From assembly GCA_036365145.1 (NCBI GenBank), contig JAEOAD010001365.1:952501-1016500 (forward strand): DNA of 64,000 nt. The letters are read 5' to 3'. Positions 9,808-20,423 of this stretch are shown here, piece by piece. The notes below the pieces were generated by a model. It saw only the letters and a list, made by a program, of their open reading frames with translations. It was not told the DNA's origin and did not search any database. Numbering within the stretch: position 1 is the stretch's first letter; each line of letters opens with the position of its first letter. The position numbers and the translations under genes were made by a program. This DNA comes from Orientallactaga sibirica. Its lineage: Eukaryota > Chordata > Mammalia > Rodentia > Dipodidae.

Positions 9808-10160
9808 GGGGACTGGAGAGATGGCTTAGAAGTTAAGGTTCTTGCCTGCGAAACCTTAGGACTCAGATTCAATTTCCCAGTACCCGCATAGGCAAAATGC
9901 ACAAAGCCGGGAGTGGTGATGCATGCCTTTAGTCTCGGCACTTGGGAGGCAGAGGTAGGAGGATCACCATGAGTTCAAGACCAACCTAAGACAACATAGT
10001 GAATTCCAGGTCAGCCTGGGCTAGAGCGAGACCCCACCTTGAAAAAAAAAAGGCGGCACATGCATCTGGAGTTCATTTGCAGTGGCTAGAGGTCCTGGCA
10101 TGTCCATTCTCTCTATCTGCCTTTCTCTCTCTAATAAATAAATAAATTAATTAATTAATA
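9808..10160 (+). mobile_element. tRNA-class SINE split by a B1
   Basis: Head GGACTGGAGAGATGGCTTAG to AAATGCACAA at 9905, then body GGCGGCACATGCATCTGGAG to the TTAATTAATTAAT tail (10051-10160). The break lies exactly in the GCACAAGGTGGCACATG segment, with no bases lost. Confidence 0.93.
9906..10051 (+). mobile_element. B1-type SINE nested in a SINE
   Basis: GCCGGGAGTGGTGATGCATGC to CACCTTGAAAAAAAAAA. Younger than the host element. No clear TSD beyond A residues. Confidence 0.93.
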
Positions 10161-10301
10161 ATAAAGAAAAAGAAATAGAGTACTGGCTTTGAAGACTTAG
10201 AAGAGTGGACTTAACATGTACTAAACAGAGAGCCAAGACATGGTATCAAGATGGTAGCAAGATAAGGTCCACACCTTACCCACTGCCACACTGTTGGAAC
10301 T

Positions 10302-10373
10302 GTTTATAGGTTGTGTATGACTTTTGTTTATAGGTTGTGTATGACTTTTGTTTATAGGTTGTGTATGACTTTT
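10302..10373. repeat. 24-bp tandem repeat, three units
   Basis: Three identical units beginning GTTTATAGGTTGTGTATGAC at 10302, 10326 and 10350. Confidence 0.95.
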
Positions 10374-10383
10374 GCATGTTGTT

Positions 10384-10606
10384 TTTTAAAATATTTATTT
10401 ATTTATTTATTTATGAGAAACAGAGACAGAAAGAGAAAGAGGGAGGGAGGGAAAGAATGGATGTACCAGGGACTCTAGCCACCACAAACTCCAGAGGCAT
10501 GTGCCACCTTATGTATCTGGCTTATACATGGGTACTAGGGAATCAAACCCAGGTTGTTATGCTCTGAAGGCAAGTGCCTTAACTGTTGAGCCATCTCTTC
10601 AGCCCC
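10384..10606 (-). mobile_element. tRNA-class SINE
   Basis: (TTTA)n start, GAGCCATCTCTTCAGCCCC end. It directly follows the 24-bp repeat array. Confidence 0.93.
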
Positions 10607-10988
10607 TTTTGCAGGTTTTTAATAAATCAATGTAAAATAAAATAAATTATAAAATCCTTACAGTATGGCCTAAATTCAAGAAATAAGGTGATCACTGAGT
10701 ACAGCTATTTGGCCACCTAAGGTACCACTGAAGACACACACTATGTGGCAGGAGAGTTTCCCTTGCTTCCTAAGCACTGGAGAAAGTGATAAGAAGGAAC
10801 TGGTGGGTGAGAAGACCTTCGCTGCATCACTTAAACTGGCTCAGGAGTTTAAAGTTAGGGCCTAGCCACACCTTATCTAGACCATGCGTAGAGTTACTTG
10901 TAAGTCAGCAATTAAAGAGTCCCTGCTTTCTACCTATTCTATTGTAATCAATACTGCAATAAAAGGTGTGTCAGGATCTGAGTTAGTG

Positions 10989-11332
10989 GGTGTGGTGGTT
11001 TGACTCAGGAGTCCCCCATAAACTCAAATGTTCTGAAGTAGGTTCCCAGCTGATGGGAATTAACACCTCCTGGGGCAGTGTATTATTGGGAGCAGGCTTA
11101 TGGGTGTTATAGCCAGTGTCTCCTTGCCAGTGCTTGGCACACTCTCCTATTGCTATTGTCTGCCTTATGTTGGCCAGGGAGTGAAGTCCACCCTCTGCTC
11201 ATGCTATCGTTTTCCCCTGCCATCGTGGAGCTTCCCCCTTGGTTCTGTAAGACAAAATAAACCTTCCCCCCCCCAAAAAAAGCTGCTCTTGGTCAGGTGA
11301 TTTCTGCCAGCAATGCAAACCTAACTACAACA
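10989..11332 (+). mobile_element. Solo LTR, MaLR-like (ORR1/MLT1 type)
   Basis: About 344 bp beginning TGTGGTGGTTTGACTCAGG and ending in AACCTAACTACAACA, so TG..CA termini. An internal AAAATAAACC polyadenylation signal lies near 11255. This layout and length are typical of mammalian MaLR LTRs. There is no internal coding region, so it is a solo LTR. No convincing 5-bp TSD could be read. Confidence 0.6.
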
Positions 11333-11479
11333 GAGGAGATGCTGGAAAGACCACTGGCGTGCTTGATATCCTCCTGACTTCATCAATGTAGGACACAGAC
11401 ATTTGGCACAAGCCAATGTCAACATCATGCACTAATGGCTATGGTTGGAGGGAAGGAAGAAAAGGGGAGTGAGATGTGG

Positions 11480-11590
11480 GCTCAAGTCAACGGGTTCTAA
11501 CACCAGCCCCAACCAGCTGTGTAACAAGGGATCAAGGGCTTCACTTCTCTGGGTCTCAGTTTCCACCGTTGCAAAATAAGAAATAAAAGT
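11480..11590 (-). mobile_element. MIR
   Basis: CAGCTGTGTAACAAGGGATCAAGG, CTTCTCTGGGTCTCAGTTTCC: antisense MIR core. Confidence 0.75.
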
Positions 11591-11599
11591 CTACTATAA

Positions 11600-11745
11600 T
11601 GAAGCCAGGCACCATGGCACTCACCTACACTGGGGAAGCTAAGATAGGATGATCAGATGTGTTAAAAGCCATTCTATTCTCAGCTTCATAGTGAATTTAA
11701 GGCCAGCCAAGGCTACATTTTGAGACCCTATCTCAAAAAACAAAA
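11600..11745 (+). mobile_element. B1-type SINE, old
   Basis: GAAGCCAGGCACCATGGCAC, AATTTAAGGCCAGCCAAGG, GAGACCCTATCTCAAAAAAC. Heavily diverged middle. Confidence 0.75.
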
Positions 11746-11879
11746 TCTATTGTAATGAAGGCAACATAAGGCACACATATGAATGAGTGAGAGAAAAAGA
11801 CAGAGAAAATACATCAGCTTGTGTAAAAAGGGACCAGACTATAGTCACTACCATTAGAACTAGCAGACCAGCCTGAACC

Positions 11880-12535
11880 CTCCCTGAAAACCCTTCACCT
11901 TGCTCACCACCAACGTGAACACTTCCTTGTCAAGTTCAGTGGGGGTCACCCATTCCTCTCTGTCACCATCACCACCACTCTAACCTCGCACTGTACCTCC
12001 TTATCCGGTCTTGGCTTCCCCCAGGCCCCATCTGCATCACATTCCTCTTCAATCCATGACTCTCTTAGCTAGGGGTCAGGAGAGAGGCAACACTGATACT
12101 CTGGCAGACCTTCCTCCTGCCCACCCTTCAACTACATCTGGATACTTCGCTGATCCTTCACATACCAAACATATTCCTGTCCTGGCACTTGTACTTGCTC
12201 ATCCTTCTGCCAGAAAAGCTCCTTCCCAGACTCTGGCAAGGCTGGCATCTGTGTCACCTTCTACCTCAGCAGACATGCCCCCATCCCAGGGAAGCTTCCC
12301 CACCACCCCACTCCAGCTTCAGGATTCACTCTACCTGTCAGGTGTCTCTCTCATCATTCTACTTTAATAACTTCCAGGCATTAGCCATTCCCCTCTGGTA
12401 CTGTCTTACTGTTTACTCCCTTATCATCTATGTCTCTCTCTGAACATAAACTCCAGGAGAACAGGCCTTAATTGCTATTCCTAGACCCTCAAGCTTATGT
12501 GAGACTCAGTGAGTATTTGCTGAATGAATAAATCA
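11880..12535 (+). mobile_element. L2 LINE 3' end
   Basis: Recognisable L2 3' order: CCTTCTACCTCAGCAGAC, GGGAAGCTTCCCCACC, TTACTGTTTACTCCC, AACATAAACTCCAGGAGAAC, then CAGTGAGTATTTGCTGAATGAATAAA. Open frames across it are not genes. Confidence 0.8.
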
Positions 12536-12714
12536 ACAATCAGATAGATGCATGCTCTGCATATTGTTGCACAAATTCTCTTCCCAGAGGGAATAAATAC
12601 TCATAATCTCCAGAAGCCATGAAGCCCTTGGACATTGGGCAAGAGAATGTGTAACTGATCCCAAAGCATCCAAATGATTCCAAGCTCGCTATTGCTCTAA
12701 AGAATTCATGACCT

Positions 12715-13977
12715 GGTAAAAGGCTATAAGGGCAGGAGGGGAGGGAAGGACTTAAATATATGGTATTGCACATATGTAAGGAGAACAGATTACAGGGAGG
12801 AGAATGGCCTAAGCGAGGCCATGGGAAGAGAATGCATAAAAGAAGGGGAGGGTCAATCAAAATTCAAGATAGTGTGAATAAGACTTATGTAAACCTACTT
12901 TTTTGAATAATGGCACATCTAGAAGCCGTAGACTGTTACTAGAAAATTTTGCCTGAGATGTGCCTGGGATGGGATACCTTCCAGTGAGTTGTTGGCCAAG
13001 GAGGTCCTGGGAGCCTCCAAAACATTAAAGGCTATTGCCAAAGCCCTTGGTTTCCCTTGAGAAACAGATAGTAAGACCCTATTGCTGAAGACATCTCTTG
13101 CCTGAGAGGTAAGGTCACTGAGAAAGCAAGCGGGTGTGGAGCAGAAACCTTCACCCTGTAGACCAGCCAACTGAAAGCTGGAAAAAGCTGCACTGCATGC
13201 AGCTGTATGGGAGACAGAAGTCATCAGCAGTGAAAACAGTGGACAATGAATATTCAAGTTGGGCCATACAGGCCCAATGACTGAAAGGGTGCAATAGTGG
13301 CATGTCTGCTCTTGGTGTAACCAACTGCTCCATAATTGGACTGAAGGGCCTCTCTATGGGAGGGAATACATGCCTGGTACTGAAAAACCTAAGCAAAAGT
13401 CTATGGCAGGGGAGGTCATGAGCCTTAGGGGTATAAGCCTGCTCTTGTCTGGCTAAATGTATATATTATTCCCACCAAGCAGCCCTGAAAGCACTACGCT
13501 TAATGTTCATATTCACATATTAACGCTACTCTCACTTCTGGTTAGAGAAGCTTCTCTTTTCAGATGGCGATGACCACTGGGATGACACAAAAGGCAACAA
13601 AGTACTGAGAAGAAGGGATGGAGGAGTGCCCAGCACTGAAACACCTCTGTCACACCCTCCAAGGCTCAGGGCCCATTGCGGAAGAGGGGGCGGATAGAAT
13701 GGAAGAGCCAAAGGAAGGGTACGACTCCTTACAATGCAACTGCCCAGACAGAAATTGGCCTTGATAACCATGACCTTGCAGTGCCTAGCAATACCTTCAC
13801 AAGACCCTCATAATAGAAGAAAAAGATGATGACATCAAATTAAAAGAGAGACTAATGGAGAAGAGGGAGGGGATATGATGGAGATTGGAGTTCCAAAGGG
13901 GTATGGGGCAGGGGAGAGAAATATCATGCATTTTTTGTATGTAAGTATAGAAATTGTCAATAAAAAAAAAGAAAAAG
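12715..13977 (+). mobile_element. 5'-truncated L1 (3'UTR only), Lx-like subfamily
   Basis: A perfect 16-bp TSD, AAAGAATTCATGACCT, flanks it at 12699-12714 and 13978-13993. The 3' half contains GGTTAGAGAAGCTTCTCTTTTC and TTGCGGAAGAGGGGGCGGAT, landmarks I associate with murine Lx-type L1 3'UTRs, and ends GTATAGAAATTGTCAATAAAAAAAAA. The same sequence recurs at 35341 and 56321. There is no reverse transcriptase remnant, so this is tail sequence only. A 79-codon minus-strand open frame (13532-13771) is shared with the other copies; see findings. Confidence 0.85.
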
Positions 13978-14143
13978 AAAGAATTCATGACCTAGACAAT
14001 GTGGTTGGGGTCAGAGCTTGCCCCTGGCCAGGCTACTGGAAAAGACTGGCCTTTCCTTGAGAGCAGAGCCTTTTATTGTTCTTTTGTCTAGGACTGGAGG
14101 CTCCTATCAGAAGCAATCCAAGGTTCAAAAACCTCTTTTCCCA

Positions 14144-14379
14144 GGCTGGAGAGATGGCTTAGCGGTTAAGCGCTTGGCTGTGAAGCCTAAGGACCCCAGT
14201 TTGAGGCTCGATTCCCCAGTACCCACGTCAGCCAGATGCACAAGGGGGCGCACACATCTGGAGTTCATTTGCAGTGGCTGGAGGCCCTGGTGTGCCCATT
14301 CTCTCTCTCTCTCTCTGCCTCTTTGTCTGTGTCTGTCATTCTCAAATAAATTAAATTAAATCTAATTTTAAAAAAAAAT
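14144..14379 (+). mobile_element. tRNA-class SINE, GAGGCTCGATT variant
   Basis: Contains TTTGAGGCTCGATTCCCC, a small insertion in the B-box region also seen at 36436. TSD TCTTTTCCCA before (14134-14143) and after (14380-14389). Confidence 0.95.
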
Positions 14380-14389
14380 TCTTTTCCCA

Positions 14390-15154
14390 AACAGGAAGAA
14401 TGAAGTTCCTGGCACTGGGCAGGAACTCAGCAACCATAGGCAAGCTTCGCTCCCTAGTGACTCTACTGATAAGCACACAGGGCCCCACCTGGCCAAAGGT
14501 AAGACCTATGGCAGCCACATCTGCCCAGGGGAAAGGGCTGGAACCATTATCAGGGCATGCAGCAATAGTATCGAGTAAAGATTGAAGGAATTAACATAAA
14601 ACTTAAGCAGAAGATTGGAATCACCCCTTCTAGTTGTACAGATTGGGGCCAACAAGCCAACTGTTCAATCCTCATTTCTAATGTAAGCAAAAGTTCAAAA
14701 AGAATAAGCACCCTCGGGGGGGGGGCAAATGATACATAAATTCAATCTCTCCTAGAAATTCCAGTGAGATTTGGAGCAGGGGATTACAATGTCACAACTT
14801 GGGCCAACCTATGAATGACATAATGGACCTAGGCAACCATCACTCATGGCCTCAAACAGTGCAAAAAAACAGAAACACAATGGGCTCTCCAAACGTTCCA
14901 CTGGACTTACACATAGCAATACCCAGAAGGCCCCACGTTCCCTGCCAAAAATTGTATGTACACACATGTGTATGTATGTGTTGGGGGGGGGGTGTAGAAG
15001 CTGAAGCTTGCGCAGTCTTTAAATTCAACTGCCCATTTACAGCAGTCACAGAAACACAAAATACATATACCACAGCAGGGGCACAGACAGATTCAGACCT
15101 GACCATGTACACAACAAATGACATGGTTTTTCTGAACAAATAAACTGTAAGAGA
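14390..15154. other. Unique non-coding sequence
   Basis: Contains two short G runs (about 14716 and 14984) and a TG-rich patch near 14965. No recognisable gene or repeat family. Confidence 0.5.
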
Positions 15155-15275
15155 AAAACTGGGTGTGGTGGTACATACTTGGAAACCCAGCACTCAGAAG
15201 GCTGAGGCAGGAAGGTTGTAAGTTCAAGGTCAGACCAGTTACAAAGTAAGAAAGACCCTACCTCAAAAAAAGAAG
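15155..15275 (+). mobile_element. B1-type SINE, old
   Basis: ACTGGGTGTGGTGGTACATAC, CCCAGCACTCAGAAGGCTGAGG, AAAGACCCTACCTC plus A tail. The GGCTGAGGCAGG form is ancestral relative to the younger GGCAGAGGTAGG copies. Confidence 0.82.
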
Positions 15276-15799
15276 AGGGGGTAGGAGAGGAAAGAAAATC
15301 ACAAAAGGTTAAATGAGACTTAATAGACTTGGGAACAAATCCAATGGGACCTTGTAGAGTACTGATCAAAGCAAACCAGTCTAGATTTCATTTCATATCC
15401 AAAAATACTAAATCAGTTAGGATAAAGTCTAAAGTACTGATATTGACCAGATATTGGTCAGTCCAGATAATATAATAAAAATTATTATTATTTTAATCAT
15501 GGCATAGTCAGTCTTGTCATGGTCCTTTCACAGACAAATACCATAGAGGCCTACAACTGGTCTGTTCAGACATTCACAGGGATTCTGAGCAGAAGGTGGG
15601 TATGATCTGTTGGCAGCTGATGGTGAAAGTAATCACAAGCCATCATCTTAGAGTCACTCTATGTTTGTAACCAACTACAAATGATACATAGCTTGCACAA
15701 AGTCTGGGCTATTTATTTGGCTTTAAAATAACCCAGTGGAAGGCAGGTAGAGGAAAATACAGAATAAACCAGAGTGGTCATACTGGAAGCTATATAGGT
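15276..15799. other. Unique non-coding sequence
   Basis: AT-rich, no gene, no recognisable repeat apart from a short ATTATTATT run near 15481. Confidence 0.45.
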
Positions 15800-16160
15800 C
15801 CCTACTCAACATGTCTGCTTCTTTCTTATTGACTCTACTTTTGTGACAATACATCCTACTAAAAATCACATCTCCCAGACTTCTTTGCAGTAAGGGGTGG
15901 TCATATCATCAATGTGACCAAAGCAGAAATGGACTAAGAATTTCAGAGGTTTTGTTTCGTATAGTGCTATCTCCTTCCTCAGAGCTTTGCTTCTGTCTGA
16001 ACAAGGACACAGAGCTGGAAGTACACAATAGGCATCTTAAGACTATGGAGCCACAGATGGCAAAGCAGATAAAAGAGCCTGGTCACTGGAGAGGAAGCAG
16101 TTTTACTTCATTCTGCTGGCCCTGCTCTCCTTCGAGGAAATGAGCCCTATAGGGTCAGTA
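15800..16160 (+). other. Ancient interspersed repeat, family not assigned
   Basis: CACATCTCCCAGACTTCTTTGCAG, GTAAGGGGTGGTCATATCATC and the following segment match a pattern common in old mammalian medium-copy repeats. The related phrase GCATGGTCATATGTCAC occurs at 25493. Confidence 0.35.
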
Positions 16161-16320
16161 TGTATAGGATGGCCCTACTGGGTCACACTTTCTGAAACTC
16201 AAGACTTATGTCATCCCTCCTACACTGAATCTGGGCAGACACAATGACTCACATTAGCCACCAGAAGGAGGGAGAAGAGATATAGGGCCAGGTCTCAACC
16301 TATAAATAAGAAGGCCAAAG

Positions 16321-16425
16321 AAGCCAGGTATAGGGGCTCACCTGTAATCCCAGCACTCAGGATAGAAATTGTGAGTTCAAGACCAGCCTGAACTAGACAG
16401 CAAGATCCAGTCTCAAACAAAAGCA
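16321..16425 (+). mobile_element. B1-type SINE, old
   Basis: GAAGCCAGGTATAGGGGCTC, CACCTGTAATCCCAGCACTC, GAGTTCAAGACCAGCCTG. Middle deleted. Confidence 0.82.
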
Positions 16426-16439
16426 AATAAGAAAACAGC

Positions 16440-16765
16440 AAAAGAAGAGAAAGCAATAGTGCCCACTGCTGCAGGTCACCAAGTTACAAGCACGGCTGAT
16501 GAGGCCACATGAAAGGAAAGGTCCTGAGACTATACAGAAAGATGGGCACATCCCAGGGGCCGCTTTTTTCCTTGGAAAAAATTTCCAGCTTCATGGACCC
16601 CTAGACTGCAGCCCTTCCTGTCTCCCCCAACAAGACCAACAGAAGAGGCATCTGTTGAACCTCAGTAAGGCACAGATGCATGAAAAATAAGATGTCATTT
16701 TAAGGCAATGAAATTGGGAAGGGTGTCTTGTCGGGCAGCAAAAACTGACCAGAATGATCCCTACC
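16440..16765 (+). mobile_element. Possible MaLR/MLT1-like LTR remnant
   Basis: The 3' end, ATAAGATGTCATTTTAAGGC then AAATTGGGAAGGGTGTCTTG, resembles the end of old MaLR LTRs. The remainder is too diverged to be sure. Confidence 0.3.
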
Positions 16766-16794
16766 AGGGAACGACACATACAAGATTCATGAAG

Positions 16795-16985
16795 AGGCTG
16801 GAGAGTTGGCTTAGCAGTTAAGGTGCTTGCCTGCAAAGCCTAAGGACCCAGGTTAATCTCCCATCAGAACCCACATAAGCCAGATGCACATGGTGATGCA
16901 TGTGTCTGGAGTTCATTTGCATTGCCCTGGCGTACCCATCCCCTCCTCTCATAAATGAATAAAGAATGGATAAAAAATTTTTTAA
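16795..16985 (+). mobile_element. tRNA-class SINE, CT-region deleted
   Basis: GAGGCTGGAGAGTTGGCTTAG head and GGAGTTCATTTGCATTGCC, then a shortened CT stretch and a degraded tail. Confidence 0.9.
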
Positions 16986-17040
16986 TTCATGGAGATAAAC
17001 ACATTCCCAAACCAAAGCCCTATCTAAAACAAAAATGTCT

Positions 17041-17211
17041 CAAGAGCCTGGCATGGTGGCGCACACCTTTAATCCCAGCACTTGGGAAGCAGAGGTAGGA
17101 GGATCACAGTGAGTTTGAGGCCAGTCTGAGACTACATAGTGAATTCCAGGTCAGCCTAGCGTAATCCCTACCTTGAAAAACCAAAACACCAAAAAAAAAA
17201 AAAAAAAAAAG
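17041..17211 (+). mobile_element. B1-type SINE
   Basis: GAGCCTGGCATGGTGGCGCAC to ATCCCTACCTTGAAAAACC plus a long A tail. Confidence 0.94.
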
Positions 17212-17215
17212 TCTC

Positions 17216-17408
17216 ATGAGACTGGATAGGGCAGTGGTTAAAGGCACTTGCTTACAAAGCCTGATGGCTCAGGTTCAGTTCCCCAGGACCCACATAAAGC
17301 CAGATACACAAAGTTGCACATGCATTTGGAATTTGTTTGCAGTGGCAGAAGGCCCTGGTGTGCCCAATTCCCCTCCCCTCCCTTCTTGCAAATAAATAAT
17401 TTTTCTTA
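17216..17408 (+). mobile_element. tRNA-class SINE, old form
   Basis: GAGACTGGATAGGGCAGTGG head. It carries 'AAAGCCTGATGGCTCAGG' and 'CATAAAGCCAGATACACAAAGTTG', an older diagnostic set shared with 24158 and 48009. Confidence 0.87.
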
Positions 17409-17419
17409 ACTGTCTCTAT

Positions 17420-17628
17420 AGGCTGGAGAGATAGCTTAGCAGTTAAGACACTTGCCTGCAAAGCAAAAGGACCCAGGTTCGATTCTCCAGGTCCCATGTA
17501 AGCCAGATGCACATGCATCTGGAGTTTGTTTGCAGTGGCTGGAGGCCCCTGTGTGCCCATTCTCTCTCTCTCTCTCCCTCCCTCCCTCTCTATGTCTCTA
17601 ATAAATAAAATAAAATAAATCTTTAAAC
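17420..17628 (+). mobile_element. tRNA-class SINE
   Basis: GGCTGGAGAGATAGCTTAGCAG head, with a 9-10 bp deletion before CATGCATCTGGAG. The tail is AATAAAATAAAATAAA. Confidence 0.93.
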
Positions 17629-17647
17629 TGTCTCTATGAAATTCTCA

Positions 17648-17960
17648 GGGCTGGAGTAATAGCTGAGTCAGTAAAGCACTTGCCACACAAGTATAAAGAC
17701 TGGAGTATGAGTCCCCAGCACCCATGCAAATGCCATAAATGCCAAGTGAATGTGCTGGATGACTGTAACCCTAGGAAGGTGGCTACCTATGCTAGCAAAA
17801 ATGGAGAGCTCTGGATTCAAGTAAGAGACCCTGCCTCAGTAAATAAGGTGGACAGTGAGAGAGGAACCTACCCAAATTCAACCTCTGGCCACCAAATGCA
17901 CATGCACACAACATAAGCACCACATACATATGAACACACACACACATAGCACACATCACA
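17648..17960 (+). mobile_element. B4-type composite SINE
   Basis: GGGCTGGAGTAATAGCTGAGTC, CCCCAGCACCCATGCAAATG, GAGACCCTGCCTCAGTAAATAAGG, then the hallmark TTCAACCTCTGGCCACC and a CA-rich tail. Confidence 0.85.
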
Positions 17961-18299
17961 CAAACAAAAAATATCTTACATGTTCTGATTTGCAACCAAG
18001 ACTGATAACAGAAAGGAACATGAACCCTACCTTTCCCTCTGATTTTGTAATAACTACCCACTAGGCATAATTAATCCATGTAAGAGTGATGCATCTATTA
18101 ATCATTTCTGTAATTAAAAAGTATTTGAAGTAGGTGGGTCATCCCCATGCTAGGCCTGGTGAGAACTTTCAGAAAACCCATCTCCAAATGTGTACAAGAG
18201 GCATCATTATGCTACTACTGCTTCCTATTCGTTCTCAAAGTCCCAGTGCCCAAGTTAACAAGGTGGTTAAGCAGGTCCAACGCCTGTGAGCTAATTAAA

Positions 18300-18433
18300 G
18301 GACACCAATAAAAATAACAATTTGGAAAAATACTAAGAAACAAAAGGAATGCACATCAGTAGCACTCTGGCCAAATAAATGATGGCACAGCCACACCATC
18401 ATGTGTCATGAAACCATTAAAAAGAGAAAATTT
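18300..18433 (+). mobile_element. Ancient L1 3' region fragment
   Basis: 'CAATTTGGAAAAATACTAAG..', 'AAATAAATGATGGCACAGCC' and 'CATGAAACCATTAAAAAG' follow the same order as the fragment at 40425. Confidence 0.45.
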
Positions 18434-18654
18434 GGGCTGGAGGGATGGCTTAGCACTTAAGGCATTTGCCTACAAAGCCAAAGGACCCAGGTTCGATTCC
18501 CCAGGACCCAAGTTAGCCAGATGCATAAGGGGGCGCACGCATCTGGAGTTCGTTTGCAGTGGCTGGAGGCCCTGGAGTGCCCATTCTCTCTCTCTCTCTC
18601 TCTCCCTCTTCCTCTCTGTCAAATAAATAAATAAATAATAAATAAAATATTTTT
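18434..18654 (+). mobile_element. tRNA-class SINE
   Basis: Near-consensus copy with a perfect 15-bp TSD, AAAAAGAGAAAATTT, at 18419-18433 and 18655-18669. A clean example of endonuclease-mediated A-tail retroposition. Confidence 0.97.
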
Positions 18655-18675
18655 AAAAAGAGAAAATTTCCAGCC

Positions 18676-18760
18676 TGGGCTCTGCAGTGAGTTCCAAGCC
18701 AGCTTGGGCTAGAGTGAGAACCGGCCTCAATCCCCCTCCACCCACCCGCCCCCAAAGAAA
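18676..18760 (+). mobile_element. B1-type SINE fragment
   Basis: GCAGTGAGTTCCAAGCCAGCTTGGGC then TAGAGTGAGAACCGGCCTC: the 3' half only. Confidence 0.7.
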
Positions 18761-18780
18761 AAATTAAGGGAAAGAAATCT

Positions 18781-19325
18781 GAGCTGCAGGCATGGCTCAG
18801 CAGTAGAGCACTTGTCTAGAATCTACCAGTGAGGGGCTGGGGGCGTGGCTCAATGGTAGAGCACTTGTCTACATCCAAAGTGAGGGGCTGGGGGCGTGGC
18901 TCAATGGTAGAGCACTTGTCTAGAATCCACAGTGAGGGGCTGGGGGCGTGGCTCAATGGTAGAGCACTTGTCTAGAATCCACAGTGAGGGGCTGGGGGCG
19001 TGGTTCAATGGTAGAGCACTTGTCTAGAATCCACAGTGAGGGGCTGAGGGCGTGGCTCAGTGGTAGAGCACTTGTCTAGAATCCACAGTGAGGGGCTGGG
19101 GGCGTGGCTCAGCGGTAGAGCACTTGTCTAGAATCCACAGTGAGGGGCTGGGGGCGTGGCTCAGTGGTAGAGCACTTGTCTAGAATCCACAGTGAGGGGC
19201 TGGGGGCGTGGCTCAGTGGTAGAGCACTTGTCTAGAATCCACAGTGAGGGGTTGGGGGCATGGCTCAGCGGTAGAGCATTTGCTTAACATACTTGAGGCT
19301 TGTGTTCTATCCCTAGCACCTATGA
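18781..19325 (+). repeat. Tandem array of ID-type SINE heads (10 units, about 52 bp)
   Basis: Units start at 18781, 18831, 18882, 18934, 18986, 19038, 19090, 19142, 19194 and 19246, an exact 52-bp period from the third onward. Each carries GTGGCTCARTGGTAGAGC, an A-box-like Pol III promoter element, and CACTTGTCTAGAATCCACAG. Only the last unit runs on into an ID-type 3' half (GCTTGTGTTCTATCCCTAGC), so the array grew by repeating the SINE's first 52 bp. Central units are almost identical. The first, second and last differ most, as expected if expansion came from the middle. Confidence 0.95.
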
Positions 19326-19637
19326 GGAGAAATTCAGGAGCAAATTTAGTAGTACCAGAGGATTCAGAGGCATTTCACAGAACTGCTATATATGAGAATC
19401 AAAATGCAGGAAAACAAGGGTTGTGTTACCCCTTAGAGGATAGTATTTCTCCATACAGCATCCCATAACCATGGAGAAAAACATGTGGAGAGGTACCTAT
19501 AGTACTAGTTACCACTGCCAGGGAAGTATGTGGGAGAACACTGACGAGGTAGGATACTGACTTGGAGATGGGGTGGGGAGAAAGGGAGAGAGAGAAGGAC
19601 CCTACAAAAAAGGATTAGACAAAGAGTACTCCAAAGG
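19326..19637. other. Unique non-coding sequence
   Basis: No gene or repeat assigned. GA-rich patch near 19575. Confidence 0.45.
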
Positions 19638-19793
19638 AGCCGGGCGTGGTGGTGCACGACTTTAATCCCAGCACTCGAGAGGCAGAGGTAGGAGGATTGC
19701 CCTGAGTTCGAGGCCACCCTGACAATACATAGTTAATTCCAGGTCAGCCTGGGCCAGAGTGGACCCTACCTCGAAACCCCCCCCCAAAAAAAA
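19638..19793 (+). mobile_element. B1-type SINE
   Basis: GAGCCGGGCGTGGTGGTGCAC to ACCCTACCTCGAAACC followed by a C run before the A tail. CpG dinucleotides are largely kept, suggesting a young copy. Confidence 0.95.
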
Positions 19794-20423
19794 GCACACC
19801 AAAGGGGCTTGAAGTCAATTCTAGCCTACTTCGTAAGTCTTCCCATGTACTAGATGTAGTGCTGAGTCACCATATCGCTCTTTAACTTTTTTTTTTTTTT
19901 GCTCTTTAACTTCTTGATTAACACAAGTACTGTTAATCAGCACTCTCTCCTGGACAAGGAAATTGAGGCCCAGAGAAAAGAATCTAGTTTTTAGGCACTC
20001 TTGGGACTCAAACATCATATGAAATGACCTTTCCCAACTCTCTCTGAGCCCTTGGAGCTCTGAGGACAGTGAACTGTTGTCCAGAGCAGTTCTCCATGCT
20101 GCACATCCTAAAACCACACAGCACATCCTGAAAACAGTAGCAGGCCCTGGAGGGTGAATGTACATGTAACTGAACAACACCAAGCCCCTGGTTGCCCCAG
20201 CATCTCAGGCTGCTAGAAGAAACCCAAGAGGCCCACTGACCTTGCTCCACAGAGGGAGCTTAGGGAAGCCCAGCCTGAGGTATTTTTATACCATCAATTG
20301 CTGCCACCAGGAGCCAGAAAGCAGACAAGAACATGTCAGCTATTACACAGACTCCCAGAGCTCACCATTTAATTAAAACCTGCTCAGCACAGAGCAAGAA
20401 TTATTGCCTATTAAAGCAGAGAG
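19794..20423. other. Mostly unique sequence with a weak MIR
   Basis: A MIR-like core (CTGGACAAGGAAATTGAGGCCCAGAG) is visible at about 19945-19990. No gene features elsewhere. Confidence 0.45.

Noticed and set aside
10989..11332. Processed pseudogene 3' end with AATAAA
   Set aside because: TG..CA ends and about 344-bp length fit a solo MaLR-type LTR better.
12011..12443. Overlapping open frames of 118 and 84 codons
   Set aside because: They lie in a degraded L2 3' end.
18781..19325. CRISPR-like array of regular repeats
   Set aside because: Units are contiguous with no unique spacers, and the unit is an ID-SINE head in a rodent genome.
18781..19325. Cluster of tRNA genes
   Set aside because: Only the A-box half is repeated. 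There is no acceptor stem pairing, anticodon arm or B-box in the inner units.
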